Part shown: positions 1 to 7,447 of the stretch, piece by piece | Numbering within the stretch: the stretch's first letter is position 1 | How the letters are laid out: every line of letters starts with the position of its first letter | DNA from: Verrucomicrobiales bacterium | GTDB taxonomy: Bacteria > Verrucomicrobiota > Verrucomicrobiia > Verrucomicrobiales > DEV007 | Direction of reading: 5' to 3' | DNA length: 13,725 bases | Assembly (NCBI GenBank): GCA_013003335.1 | Contig: JABDJT010000241.1 | Location: 1-13,725, forward strand | The notes under the pieces: generated by a model | Database searches by the model: none | Seen by the model: only the letters and a program-made list of their open reading frames with translations | Told to the model about the DNA's origin: nothing | Made by a program: the position numbers and the translations under genes

Positions 1-1
1 G

Positions 2-1300
2 CCCAACATCGACGCGCTGGCGGAATCGGGTATCCGGTTCGACCGGTTTTACACCTGCGCAGGGGTATGCTCAGCGATGCGGTCCGGGACGGTAGTCGGA
101 ATGATGCAGACCACGATCGGAGCGCACAATCACCGGAGCTGCCGCGCGGCTTTTCGCGGAAAATCGATGGGGGAATACGACAAGAACGTGTTGCCGGAGG
201 GAGTCAAAACCGTGCCGGAGATTTTCCGGGAATCGGGCTACTACACCTTCAACAACGGCAAAGACGACTACAATTTCGAGTGGGACGGGAAGAAAATGTA
301 CGACTGGTTGGGGAAAGGATTGAACTTCAAGGGCGCGGAAAAAGGAACGGAATGGTCAGGCTGCCCGGACGGGAAACCGTGGTTTGGGCAGATTCAGCTT
401 TCAGGGGGAAAGACCGGCAAAAAGGCAAAAAAGGGGGTGGATCGAGCGAAGGTACCCGTGCCGCCATACTACCCCGATGTGCCGGAGGTTCGGGAAGAAA
501 TCGCGCATCACTACGACTGCCTGCTTTTCACGGATGATCAGGTAGGACAAATCATGGCCGCGCTGAAGCGGGACGGGCTATTGGAGAACACCTACGTCAT
601 TCTCCTGAGCGACCACGGCTACAAGCTGCACCGTCACAAGCAGATGCTTTACGAAGGCGGAATTCACATGCCGCTCATTGTTTCCGGCCCGAAAATTTCC
701 GGGAATGCCGTTCGCGACGACCTCGTTTCCAGCATCGACATCGCGCCAGCCTCTCTTGGGCTCGCGGGTGTTCCGATTCCCGACAAAATGGAGGGTCGGA
801 ATTTCATGGCCCATGGCTACAAGAAACGGGACTACGTGATCTCCGCCCGCGACCGCTGCGATTACACCATCGAGAAAATTCGGGCAGTGGTGACCCCGAA
901 ATTCAAATACCTGCGGAATTACACCGACGACCGGCCGTTCATGCAGCCAACCTACAAGGATCCCTGGCCCGTCAGCCAAAAACTCCGGGAACTGATGGCC
1001 GCTGGAGAAATGAACGAGACCCAACTGATCTTTTTCGATCCGGACGGGAAAGAGCCGGAAGAATTATATAATCTCGAAGACGACCCCCACGAGATCAATA
1101 ATCTCGCCAAGGATCCGAAATATGCCGGAGAACTCGAAAGGCATCGACAGATTCTCGCCGATTGGATCGCTGAAACCGGAGACAAGGGCCAGGCTCCCGA
1201 ATCAGACATTGGATTGCTTTGCACCCTGAAACGTTGGGGCGACAAGTGCGTGAACCCCGAATACGATCGCGTCCGCCATCTCCTGAAGAAAAAGGAGTGA
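2..1300 (+). CDS. Sulfatase, family S1 (5'-truncated by window edge)
   Basis: Formylglycine-dependent sulfatase that hydrolyses a sulfate ester or sulfamate, probably on a polysaccharide, outside the cytoplasm. The reading frame is open from base 2 and begins at the conserved PNIDALAESGIRF segment, so the N-terminus (signal peptide and first metal-binding Asp pair) lies off the window. The first ATG in frame, at 77, falls inside the active-site motif and is not the start. The motif is C-S-A-M-R with the modifiable Cys at codon 68-70, an Ala variant of C-x-P-x-R. Further on are SDHG (codons from 608) with HK and YEGG (late metal/sulfate site) and the usual C-terminal ELYNLEDDPHEINNLA. The stretch VPPYYPDVPEVREEIAHHYD resembles the heparan N-sulfatase-like (S1_8-type) branch; that sub-assignment is inference. 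Substrate unknown. The caspase-like gene follows 65 bp downstream on the same strand. Confidence 0.93.
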   Translation, partial: PNIDALAESGIRFDRFYTCAGVCSAMRSGTVVGMMQTTIGAHNHRSCRAAFRGKSMGEYDKNVLPEGVKTVPEIFRESGYYTFNNGKDDYNFEWDGKKMYDWLGKGLNFKGAEKGTEWSGCPDGKPWFGQIQLSGGKTGKKAKKGVDRAKVPVPPYYPDVPEVREEIAHHYDCLLFTDDQVGQIMAALKRDGLLENTYVILLSDHGYKLHRHKQMLYEGGIHMPLIVSGPKISGNAVRDDLVSSIDIAPASLGLAGVPIPDKMEGRNFMAHGYKKRDYVISARDRCDYTIEKIRAVVTPKFKYLRNYTDDRPFMQPTYKDPWPVSQKLRELMAAGEMNETQLIFFDPDGKEPEELYNLEDDPHEINNLAKDPKYAGELERHRQILADWIAETGDKGQAPESDIGLLCTLKRWGDKCVNPEYDRVRHLLKKKE

Positions 1301-1365
1301 CCAAGGCAGGTCTGGAAAATGGGTGTGGAATGTGTTAAAAGTCCGGAATCACGAAGGACATGAGG

Positions 1366-2238
1366 ATGATGAGATTTTTTCAGGCAGGAAAAGTGGTGGC
1401 AGCGATTGGGATCGCCTGGCTGGCCATGGGCAGCGTGGCGTTTTCGCAGGATGGAGTTTCCCGACCTAAACCGGCGACACCCGCTTCGGCACCGCAATCG
1501 CCATCCACGACGAACGCGACCGACATCACGCCAGCTAAACCCGAACTGACGCCCGAACAGAAACGGGCTGCTGCGCTCGCGAAGATCGATCGAAGCAGGG
1601 AATACATCATCGTCAGTGGAGGACCCGCCTTGCGGGAGTGGGAGAAATACCGCCGCGAAACGCACCAGCATGACAAATGGTGGGGAAATTTCGTCCGTAC
1701 GGCCCGGCTCCGTATGCAGGAATTGAAAAAACAAACCAACGGAACAGTCAATATCACCTGGCTGGTCTATCGCCCCGGTTACCGAAACCGCGCCGACGAA
1801 GACGGCGAGCCGTTGATCAGCCACATCGAAAGCGTCCGGGACAAGTATTACGTGAACCTCGTTTGGTTCGATCACGGAGACGACGTAATCAACTACCTGA
1901 ACCGCGGGCAGAATCGTCGGGCGGTGAAGGTGAATGGCTTCGAGTATTTTGGGCACTCCAACAAATACTGTTTCGCTTTTGACTACAGCAATGAAATTCT
2001 CGGAGCTTCAAAAGCGTTTTTGCATCAGAAAGATCTTACGAAAATCGAACGCAAAGTCTTTGATCGCCGCGCGTACTGCAAGAGTTGGGGCTGCCACAGC
2101 GGAGAGAGTTTCTCTCAGGCTTTCAAGCGCGCCACTGGCGTCAAAATGATCGGAGCCGTCGGTAAAACGGACTATTCGGATACCTGGAAAATGATCCTGC
2201 CAACCATCTCCACATCCGGTGGGCGCTGGGTCCAATGA
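1366..2238 (+). CDS. Secreted protein with possible caspase/gingipain-like (clan CD-like) fold
   Basis: No named family recognised. I chose ATG 1366 because GAAGGA at 1353-1358 lies 7 nt upstream, one of the few good ribosome sites here; ATG 1360 (292 aa) and 1369 are alternatives. Numbered from 1360, residues 1-30 form a signal peptide (basic start, AAIGIAWLAMGSVAFSQ) and 31-70 a Pro/Ala/Thr-rich linker. A roughly 220-residue domain follows: EYIIVSGG near 81, ITWLVYRPGY near 132, then NLVWFDHGDD, GFEYFGHSN (His199) and CKSWGCHSGESFSQAF (Cys240, Cys245), then TGVKMIGAVGKTDYSD. The order strand-Gly-His, about 45 residues, strand-Gly-Cys-x2-Gly, helix, 'TG...A' resembles the catalytic layout of clan CD peptidases and DUF4347-like domains. 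That is inference from pattern only, and the His-Gly of that clan is His-Ser here. It is translationally coupled (ATGA) to the membrane protein at 2235. Gene certain, function tentative. Confidence 0.82.
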   Translation: MMRFFQAGKVVAAIGIAWLAMGSVAFSQDGVSRPKPATPASAPQSPSTTNATDITPAKPELTPEQKRAAALAKIDRSREYIIVSGGPALREWEKYRRETHQHDKWWGNFVRTARLRMQELKKQTNGTVNITWLVYRPGYRNRADEDGEPLISHIESVRDKYYVNLVWFDHGDDVINYLNRGQNRRAVKVNGFEYFGHSNKYCFAFDYSNEILGASKAFLHQKDLTKIERKVFDRRAYCKSWGCHSGESFSQAFKRATGVKMIGAVGKTDYSDTWKMILPTISTSGGRWVQ

Positions 2239-2597
2239 GGCTGCGAAACCGACGCATCCTGAAATTTGCGACCCTGTTTTTTCCGATCCTGTTTGTTCCT
2301 CCGATCGTTGGATTAACGATCAGCCGAAGCGTCGACTTCCTCGAATCATTCGAAATTGGATGGACGGGTCCAGGCCTGGCGTTTCTCTTCCTGGCCGACG
2401 GCTATCTGGATTTGACCGGAAATCTCCACGAGAAATGGTGGTTTCCCTTGGGTTTCCTGATCAGCCTCTCCTTCCTCTACGGGCTCTCCATTATGGCGGC
2501 GAACGGGAAAATGTGGCTGTTCTTTGCCATCATCCTCGGTCTCGTAATCGGTGGCGGAAGTGGTTTTGTTTTCTGGTTACTCACCCAACTCGGTTGA
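2235..2597 (+). CDS. Small integral membrane protein, function unknown
   Basis: A 120-residue protein with no family recognised. It starts with a basic stretch (MRLRNRRILK), so the N-terminus is probably cytoplasmic. Strongly hydrophobic segments lie at about residues 11-29, 69-88 and 93-116, the last with a Gly-rich LVIGGGSG turn; a weaker one spans 44-58. Its ATG overlaps the stop of the upstream secreted protein as ATGA (2235-2238), which implies translational coupling and suggests the two work together at the envelope. Its last 17 bases overlap the 3' end of the convergent acpH gene. There is no independent ribosome site other than the GGTGGGCGCTGGG stretch within the upstream gene. Confidence 0.78.
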   Translation: MRLRNRRILKFATLFFPILFVPPIVGLTISRSVDFLESFEIGWTGPGLAFLFLADGYLDLTGNLHEKWWFPLGFLISLSFLYGLSIMAANGKMWLFFAIILGLVIGGGSGFVFWLLTQLG

Positions 2598-3180
2598 TCC
2601 GTTTCCACTTTTTTGCGAATTGAATTGCCCGGGGATAAAACTCGAGAAAATCCTCCTCCATCGCCTCGAAATTTTCCTCCAACTCACCGACGGAGTTCGC
2701 CACCGGACTCAAAATAGCGGACCGGCGTGAGATTCGTTGCAACGCAAAATCCAATCCTTCGAGGGTGGAATACGAAATCAGCCAGTCTTCCCTCTGCATT
2801 CTCCGAATGACCTCGGCAGCTTCCAGCGGGGCGTGATGGAGAGCCTCATCCAAATGGGCATGGCAGTCCGCCACAAAATCCGGCATCTCACGTTCCGGCT
2901 CGAATCGGGACCAATTCCGAATCAGGAAATGATCATAGAACACGTCAATAATAATGCCGGCAAACCGACGTTTCGTCCTCTTCAACCGTGCCCGACTGCG
3001 CTTCCAGGCCGGATCCGAGTCAGTAAATGCATCTACATGACGGTGTAGCTTAATTCCCTCCCAGATTTCGGGGGGGAAGCGGTCATCGTCCGGCAACCCG
3101 CGCACGAAATCACCCAGCAAGTTTCCCAATCGGGATTCCGGAGTCGGATCAGCCAAGTGAAGATGGGCGAGAAAATTCAT
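2581..3180 (-). CDS. acpH: Acyl carrier protein phosphodiesterase (DUF479/AcpH family)
   Basis: Predicted cytoplasmic hydrolase that removes the 4'-phosphopantetheine arm from holo-acyl carrier protein, returning apo-ACP. The 199-residue length is close to that of E. coli AcpH. Diagnostic features are the N-terminus MNFLAHLHLA with RLGNLLGDFVRG, then KLHRHVDAFTD (His46, His48, Asp50) and IDVFYDHFL (Asp79, Asp83, His84), an HD-like set of metal ligands. I start at 3180 because the family begins exactly at MNFLAH; an in-frame ATG at 3204 would add eight unrelated residues and reach into the palindrome at 3197. Many bacteria carry this family and the ACP activity of distant members is unproven. 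It lies 72 bp after the AsmA-like gene, with palindrome copy 1 in that gap, so it may have its own promoter. Confidence 0.88.
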   Translation of the reverse strand: MNFLAHLHLADPTPESRLGNLLGDFVRGLPDDDRFPPEIWEGIKLHRHVDAFTDSDPAWKRSRARLKRTKRRFAGIIIDVFYDHFLIRNWSRFEPEREMPDFVADCHAHLDEALHHAPLEAAEVIRRMQREDWLISYSTLEGLDFALQRISRRSAILSPVANSVGELEENFEAMEEDFLEFYPRAIQFAKKWKRINRVG

Positions 3181-3196
3181 GATGAGAGTCCCGTTT

Positions 3197-3239
3197 CGAT
3201 CCAACAGGGTTTGTTTGCCGAACCAACCCTGTTGATTCG
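3197..3239. repeat. 43-bp nested palindrome, copy 1
   Basis: Two 21-bp halves, each an imperfect hairpin, arranged as inverted copies around one base. The right half is CGAACCAA, loop CCCTG, TTGATTCG (7 of 8 pairs). The left half is CGATCCAA, loop CAGGG, TTTGTTTG. Over the 33-bp core (3202-3234) the arms of 14 bases differ by one mismatch. It lies 13 bp after the stop of the AsmA-like gene and 16 bp before acpH. No T-tract follows on either strand, so it is not a canonical terminator. Confidence 0.9.
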
Positions 3240-3252
3240 TCTCCGGCCTGGT

Positions 3253-4776
3253 TTAATTCCCAATCAACGGGATTAGAGATTCGAGTAACCCGCGCCCTTC
3301 ATCGATCAAATTGGAAGGGGTGCCGATCGGATCATTGACCGTTTCCTGCGCCTTTTTAATCACATTTTCCGGCAGGTCCTCGATCAGGGCTTCGCCGGCC
3401 GCGGCAATCAACCGTGCGGTCAAATCTTCATCGACCTCATCAAACGTCCCTGCGATTTTCAGAGGGGTCCAAAGAAATCCGTCGCGAGATTCGACAAACA
3501 CCTTCCGGTCGGCCCCCGGGATCCAACGAAGCGTGCCGGGCGTTACGCCGAGTTGAAAAATGCCGGCCAGCCTTTCCCCCTCAATCAACATTTCACCTTC
3601 GATCCGCGTCAAGCCGTCGGATTGGATCTCGATATTGGTCAGGTGAATCCGGCCCCCCTTGCGGATAAAATCCGCTTTCGCCTGGTTCAAGCCGAGGCGC
3701 TTGAATTCCACCTTCTTCGTATATTTCGAAATCGTATCAAGAATCGGGATTGCCGTCACAACGCCGTCACGGATCCGGACGGTGCCACTTTGCACAAGGC
3801 CTTCCGGGCTTCCGGGAACACCCTGAATATTAATATCGCCCTCCAGGAATCCACTGAATTTTTCCTTCGCCTCTTCGTCCGTGAGCAACTCGTGAATATC
3901 GAGATTTTCCAACTGCAATTCGAGATTCAACCGGGTTGGCTGCGCGAAGATTACATCGCCGGTTCCGGACAGATGGGCCCCGTTGTAGAAATTCAAGGCC
4001 AGGTCAGTGATAAACAGATTTTCCCTTTGCCACCGAAGTTGAAATTGCTGGATGTTGAAATCCGGAGTGCCGGCGACAAAAAGCTTTCCGCTTCGCCCGC
4101 CGATTTCCCACATGGCCGAGTCCAAATCAGGGTCGATTTGAGCCCGGACCGATCGGAGCGCAACGGTCTCCTGTCCCGTGCTGTTCTTGATCGTAACATT
4201 TCCAGCGTCAATCTGGATTTCTCCAAGATCCACTTTTTCCGGGAGCAGTTTTCGCAACCAGGAAGGAGTGGAGAGCTTCCCATCGTCGGCAATGTTTGCC
4301 GATCCGAACCGGCCAAAATCGCCTTTTTCACGGTCGCCGGAAAACTCAAGATTCATCCGGTTGGCCGTGGTATCGGGAATTTGCCAGGCCTCGTTTGCCA
4401 CTCCGTCAAACCTGGCCCGCAGACCATCGATCTCCAGTTTGGCAAAACCGGCGTCTTCGTATCCCCGAGCCTCAAATCCATCAACATAGACCTCCGAGTT
4501 CTTCCACTCCAGCGACGCAAAATCGACTTCAGATTTGAGCACCGTGGCGGACGTTTTTTTCGCCCAGTTCCGAAATCCATCTCCCTTCAGCCAGGAGTTC
4601 AAGCTGGTCCGGGCAATGATCAGTCCAATGAACAGCATCAACAAGAGCGATGCGCCGACAATCAATACCCACTTCAGCGGATTGCCCTTTTTTCCGCTGC
4701 TGCCGCCCCGCCGTTTCGGTCGCCGACGCTGCGAAGATCGCCGTCGGGGACGGGGAGACTTTTCGGACTCGCTCAT
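3253..4776 (-). CDS. AsmA-like, membrane-anchored envelope protein
   Basis: 507 residues. A very basic cytoplasmic N-terminus (PRPRRRSSQRRRPKRRGG, about residues 8-25) precedes one membrane segment at about 35-55 (WVLIVGASLLLMLFIGLIIA). The rest is a long beta-rich periplasmic part. Short repeating strand patterns such as NLELQLENLDIHELL, GFLEGDINIQGVPGSPEGL, GTVRIRDGVVTAIPILDTISKY and LTNIEIQSDGLTRIEGEMLI are typical of the AsmA/DUF748/TamB-like C-terminal region, whose members are thought to form a hydrophobic groove that carries lipids between membranes. Family placement is by pattern and good at superfamily level; the exact subfamily and cargo are unknown. It starts 58 bp after the four-cysteine gene's stop with no hairpin between, so the two probably share a transcript. 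GGAG lies only one base before the ATG, too close for a good ribosome site. Confidence 0.85.
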   Translation of the reverse strand: MSESEKSPRPRRRSSQRRRPKRRGGSSGKKGNPLKWVLIVGASLLLMLFIGLIIARTSLNSWLKGDGFRNWAKKTSATVLKSEVDFASLEWKNSEVYVDGFEARGYEDAGFAKLEIDGLRARFDGVANEAWQIPDTTANRMNLEFSGDREKGDFGRFGSANIADDGKLSTPSWLRKLLPEKVDLGEIQIDAGNVTIKNSTGQETVALRSVRAQIDPDLDSAMWEIGGRSGKLFVAGTPDFNIQQFQLRWQRENLFITDLALNFYNGAHLSGTGDVIFAQPTRLNLELQLENLDIHELLTDEEAKEKFSGFLEGDINIQGVPGSPEGLVQSGTVRIRDGVVTAIPILDTISKYTKKVEFKRLGLNQAKADFIRKGGRIHLTNIEIQSDGLTRIEGEMLIEGERLAGIFQLGVTPGTLRWIPGADRKVFVESRDGFLWTPLKIAGTFDEVDEDLTARLIAAAGEALIEDLPENVIKKAQETVNDPIGTPSNLIDEGRGLLESLIPLIGN

Positions 4777-4834
4777 GCTCCGTATCTACCGGAAAACATG
4801 GCTCCCCGCAATTCGAATCACCTGCTCCGGAAAA

Positions 4835-5725
4835 TCAGCTGGGCTCAATCTCGGTCAGTTCTTTCGTAACCTCTTTCTCTGACCGCTCAGAAATTTCACG
4901 TGCCATCTGCATCATTTCATCCTGGCTCACTCCCATTTTCCACTCACCGCACCAACTGTCCCAAAGGACTGACGGCCAGGCTGCTTTTCCCGGATTTGCC
5001 GGGGCATTGCGACGACATTCCCCGAAATGAGTTTCGGTTCTCGATCTCCCCTCGAACCGGAAATACTGACAGGTCCGGCAGGAAGACTCCTCCATAGTCA
5101 TCAGGGGCAAAGCCTGAGGATCCGCAGCAAAATCTTCGTCGGTCCAGCCCATAGCCGTCTTCTCTAAATCCGATGGGAGAGCAATCGCCGCTGCGGAAGG
5201 CTGATGATGAGTTTCCACAGGTCCGGTTGCTTCGGGCTTCGGTTCTGGAATCTCCGCTTTCGGCTCCGGCAGATCGGGAAAATTTGACTCCTGTTCCGGC
5301 TCTGGCTCGTCTGGCTGAATATCGGATTCCAGGTCGAATTCTGAATCCATCGCACGGATTCCCGGAGGTGAAAATTCTGCTGCTTCCCGACCGGCAGAGA
5401 ACGGTTCTTTGGGAGACGAATCTGTTGCAATAATTTCGGCATCCTGAACCAAGGAATCCAGAGTGGCTGGCTTAAAACCAGTGATTCTGGTTTCTTCCAA
5501 GTCTGCTTCCAATTCCGCTGACGGAGAGTTATCCGGCATCGGAAGCGGATCGGGTAATTTCGACGTCTCATTGATCGATTGACCGGCCAACGAATCCCGT
5601 TGCGCAGATTCTACCGCTGGAGCGGCAGTTGGCTCCGGAGGATTTTCCGTGGGAACAGCCAACGCGGGTGATTCCTGTTCCTGAATTTCAAGTTCAATGG
5701 GTGCGGCAGAAAATGGATTTTCCAT
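4835..5725 (-). CDS. Acidic Pro/Glu-rich protein with C-terminal four-Cys module
   Basis: About 296 residues, no named family. I start at ATG 5725 (MENPFSAAPIELEIQ); the upstream ATG at 5743 adds MIILII from within the AT-rich promoter region. No signal peptide or membrane segment is visible, so it is probably cytoplasmic. Residues 1-190 are low-complexity and acidic (runs such as PDEPEPEQES and PEPKAEIPEPKPEATGP), likely disordered. The C-terminus carries a compact module: Cys216-x2-Cys219-QYFRF, GECRRNAP (Cys237), WPSVLWDSWCGEW (Cys259). Small proteins with C-x2-C...G-x-CRR-x-P...WP-x-V...WCGE occur widely in bacteria and phages without assigned function. The four cysteines suggest a zinc or iron-sulfur site (inference). 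A helical, charged tail (MMQMAREISERSEKEVTKELTE) follows. First gene of a probable unit with the AsmA-like gene. Confidence 0.85.
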   Translation of the reverse strand: MENPFSAAPIELEIQEQESPALAVPTENPPEPTAAPAVESAQRDSLAGQSINETSKLPDPLPMPDNSPSAELEADLEETRITGFKPATLDSLVQDAEIIATDSSPKEPFSAGREAAEFSPPGIRAMDSEFDLESDIQPDEPEPEQESNFPDLPEPKAEIPEPKPEATGPVETHHQPSAAAIALPSDLEKTAMGWTDEDFAADPQALPLMTMEESSCRTCQYFRFEGRSRTETHFGECRRNAPANPGKAAWPSVLWDSWCGEWKMGVSQDEMMQMAREISERSEKEVTKELTEIEPS

Positions 5726-5743
5726 AATTATTAATATTATCAT

Positions 5744-5772
5744 AATCTAAACGCAAAAGCTGAGCCAGACAA
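5744..5772 (-). promoter_or_regulatory. Candidate sigma-70-type promoter for the four-Cys/AsmA-like unit
   Basis: On the minus strand, TTGTCT (5772-5767) and TAGATT (5749-5744) are separated by exactly 17 bases. Each matches the -35/-10 consensus at 4 of 6 positions. An AT-rich run (GATAATATTAATAATT) follows up to the ATG at 5725. The implied leader would be only about 12 nt, with no ribosome site. Confidence 0.35.
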
Positions 5773-5799
5773 TCGGAATTCCATTTCACCTCTGTTCCA

Positions 5800-5842
5800 C
5801 GACTCAACAGGGTTGGTTCGCCGAACCTACCCGGTTCATTCG
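5800..5842. repeat. 43-bp nested palindrome, copy 2
   Basis: Left half CGACTCAA, loop CAGGG, TTGGTTCG; right half CGAACCTA, loop CCCGG, TTCATTCG. It is the most diverged right half of the four, but length, centre (TTCGCCGAA) and AACAGGGTTGGTTC core are kept. It lies 12 bp after the stop of the isochorismatase-ThuA gene and upstream of the promoter at 5744-5772. No T-tract follows. Confidence 0.88.
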
Positions 5843-5854
5843 ATTTTCCGGTCT

Positions 5855-7429
5855 TCAGCAGCCGTCCGCTTTTTCGCCGTCTTTTTTCTCTGCCGGGGGC
5901 TCAACTTCGACGGCCCAATAGATCGCGTTTCTTAACAGGATCCGGAAATCCGTGATGTTGAAATCGTAGGGATGACCGAGCGAGGTGTAGAAAACACGGC
6001 CGCCACCGGGACTCGTGTGGGTCCAGGCAACCGGTTCGCCTTCTTTCAGCCCGTACCCGGTCCCGTTCATCAAAACCGTCGTGCCTTTTTCCAGGGGCCG
6101 AACTTTGTAAAGCGAGCCGAAGGTCTGAACCCGCCGGTTGCTGACACCTTTCAAAATCGGGTGGTCCTCCTGATTTCCAGCCGCCTGAGCAAAGGTGGTG
6201 ACGTTGTTGGGATGATGACCGTGATAGTTTCCTCCCAGCACCGTAGAATCAAAATCACGCCATTCATCGCCGGATTTCGGCTGCTCTTTCTGATTCTGGT
6301 GAAACGAATGACTCGCCGTTCGAATCCCGACGAGCGGTTTGCCTGCCGCGATGTGCTCGCGGAATAAATTGAGCTGTTCTTTGGATGGATTTCTCCGTCG
6401 GACCGAAAGCAGGACAAGGTCGGCATCTTTCAGAATTTCGAGGCCCGGAAAGTGGTTTTTATCTTCTACTTCGGCATAGACCAGGCTGATTTTGAAATCT
6501 TTGCCCAGCTCCTCGATGGCGAAGTTCGGCAGCGTGTCTGCGGTTTTGTATTCGCGCTCGGCCATGACCATAACGATGTGTTTCCGCTGATCGCCGGGGA
6601 ATTTGTAGGGCGCGTCATCGCCGAGAATCTGATTGCTGGTGATCGTCGGGCACCAGTGCCGCTCAATGTGCTCGAACACCAAATCGTTTCCGGTGAAGTG
6701 ATTTACGAAAGGTTCCTCACGCGGGTTGTACATCGTATCCGTCAGATCCCGCATCAGCACGACGTTCTGGCCTGCCGCGACCATCTGGCGAATCCCGAAC
6801 GGCCGCCCGAGCACGCACATATTGGTGTGGACACCCATCAGGATCACGTTCTCGATCCCACGCTCTTTCATCAGGTAATACGCCTCAGTCGAATCCGTAA
6901 TGGCGTCTTTCGACTGGTCGATTTCGAGAGTGTCGATTTGTTTCGAATAAAAGCGCTTTCGCTCGCGGAGCTTGCCCTCGTCGTCGCAGGGCTGATCGAC
7001 CTTCACAGGCATCGGTGCTTCTTTCGATGGGTCGAGGTAACACCAGCTTTTCAACAGAATTTTCGCCTCCACTTTTGGCGCTGCCTGGGCCCGTTTCCGG
7101 GCTTCGGTGCCCTCATAAACATTCATGCAACCGCTGGGGCAGTGGATGATTAACACGCCCTCGGCCCGGGCTTTCTTGATGACCTCATTCATCCGTGGTG
7201 CCATTTCCCCAACCCGCCGGGCCGCGTTCCGGCAATAGTGATCGTCCCACATATCGCAAATCACGATGCAGGTTTTTGCCGCATCCCAGGTACCCAGCTT
7301 GATGATCGAGTGAAATTTTCCGGAGCCATCCCCGGTTTCAGTTTGAGTGCGAAAGCGGAAGTCGAGTTCGGCTGCGGAAAGAGGCAGGACAACCGCGAGA
7401 AAAAGGAGAAGACCGAATATCTGTTTCAT
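5855..7429 (-). CDS. Secreted isochorismatase-like cysteine hydrolase fused to ThuA-like domain
   Basis: 524 residues. Signal peptide at 1-19 (MKQIFGLLLFLAVVLPLSA). Residues about 50-260 form an isochorismatase/nicotinamidase-type hydrolase: CIVICDMWDDHYC (catalytic Asp59), a basic KRFYS segment (Lys158 a candidate), and GVHTNMCVLGRPF (nucleophile Cys205), giving the family's Asp/Lys/Cys set. Residues about 283-508 form a ThuA-like, glutamine-amidotransferase-related domain: HIVMVMAEREYKT, ADLVLLSVRRR, GKPLVGIRTASHSF, LGGNYHGHHP, GGGRVFYTSLGHPYDF. ThuA domains occur in sugar catabolism, often in secreted PVC proteins. The combination suggests two chemistries on one small amide- or sugar-derived substrate (inference; substrate unknown). 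The start ATG lies 18 bp after the stop of the upstream esterase-like gene, so they are co-transcribed. The C-terminus (EKKDGEKADGC) looks like an unstructured tail. Confidence 0.9.
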   Translation of the reverse strand: MKQIFGLLLFLAVVLPLSAAELDFRFRTQTETGDGSGKFHSIIKLGTWDAAKTCIVICDMWDDHYCRNAARRVGEMAPRMNEVIKKARAEGVLIIHCPSGCMNVYEGTEARKRAQAAPKVEAKILLKSWCYLDPSKEAPMPVKVDQPCDDEGKLRERKRFYSKQIDTLEIDQSKDAITDSTEAYYLMKERGIENVILMGVHTNMCVLGRPFGIRQMVAAGQNVVLMRDLTDTMYNPREEPFVNHFTGNDLVFEHIERHWCPTITSNQILGDDAPYKFPGDQRKHIVMVMAEREYKTADTLPNFAIEELGKDFKISLVYAEVEDKNHFPGLEILKDADLVLLSVRRRNPSKEQLNLFREHIAAGKPLVGIRTASHSFHQNQKEQPKSGDEWRDFDSTVLGGNYHGHHPNNVTTFAQAAGNQEDHPILKGVSNRRVQTFGSLYKVRPLEKGTTVLMNGTGYGLKEGEPVAWTHTSPGGGRVFYTSLGHPYDFNITDFRILLRNAIYWAVEVEPPAEKKDGEKADGC

Positions 7430-7447
7430 AAGGTTGGAATCTGTTGG

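Noticed and set aside
77..79. ATG 77 as start of the first sulfatase
   Set aside because: It lies within the C-S-A-M-R active-site motif; the frame is open to the window edge and encodes conserved family residues upstream.
952..1956. Minus-strand open frame (334 codons) across the sulfatase end and the secreted protein
   Set aside because: It spans two well-supported plus-strand genes and the spacer between them, with biased composition and no domain.
3553..4869. Long plus-strand open frame (438 codons) opposite the AsmA-like gene
   Set aside because: The minus-strand frame has a coherent membrane anchor and AsmA-like strand pattern; the plus-strand reading shows no recognisable domain and mirrors a GC-rich coding frame.
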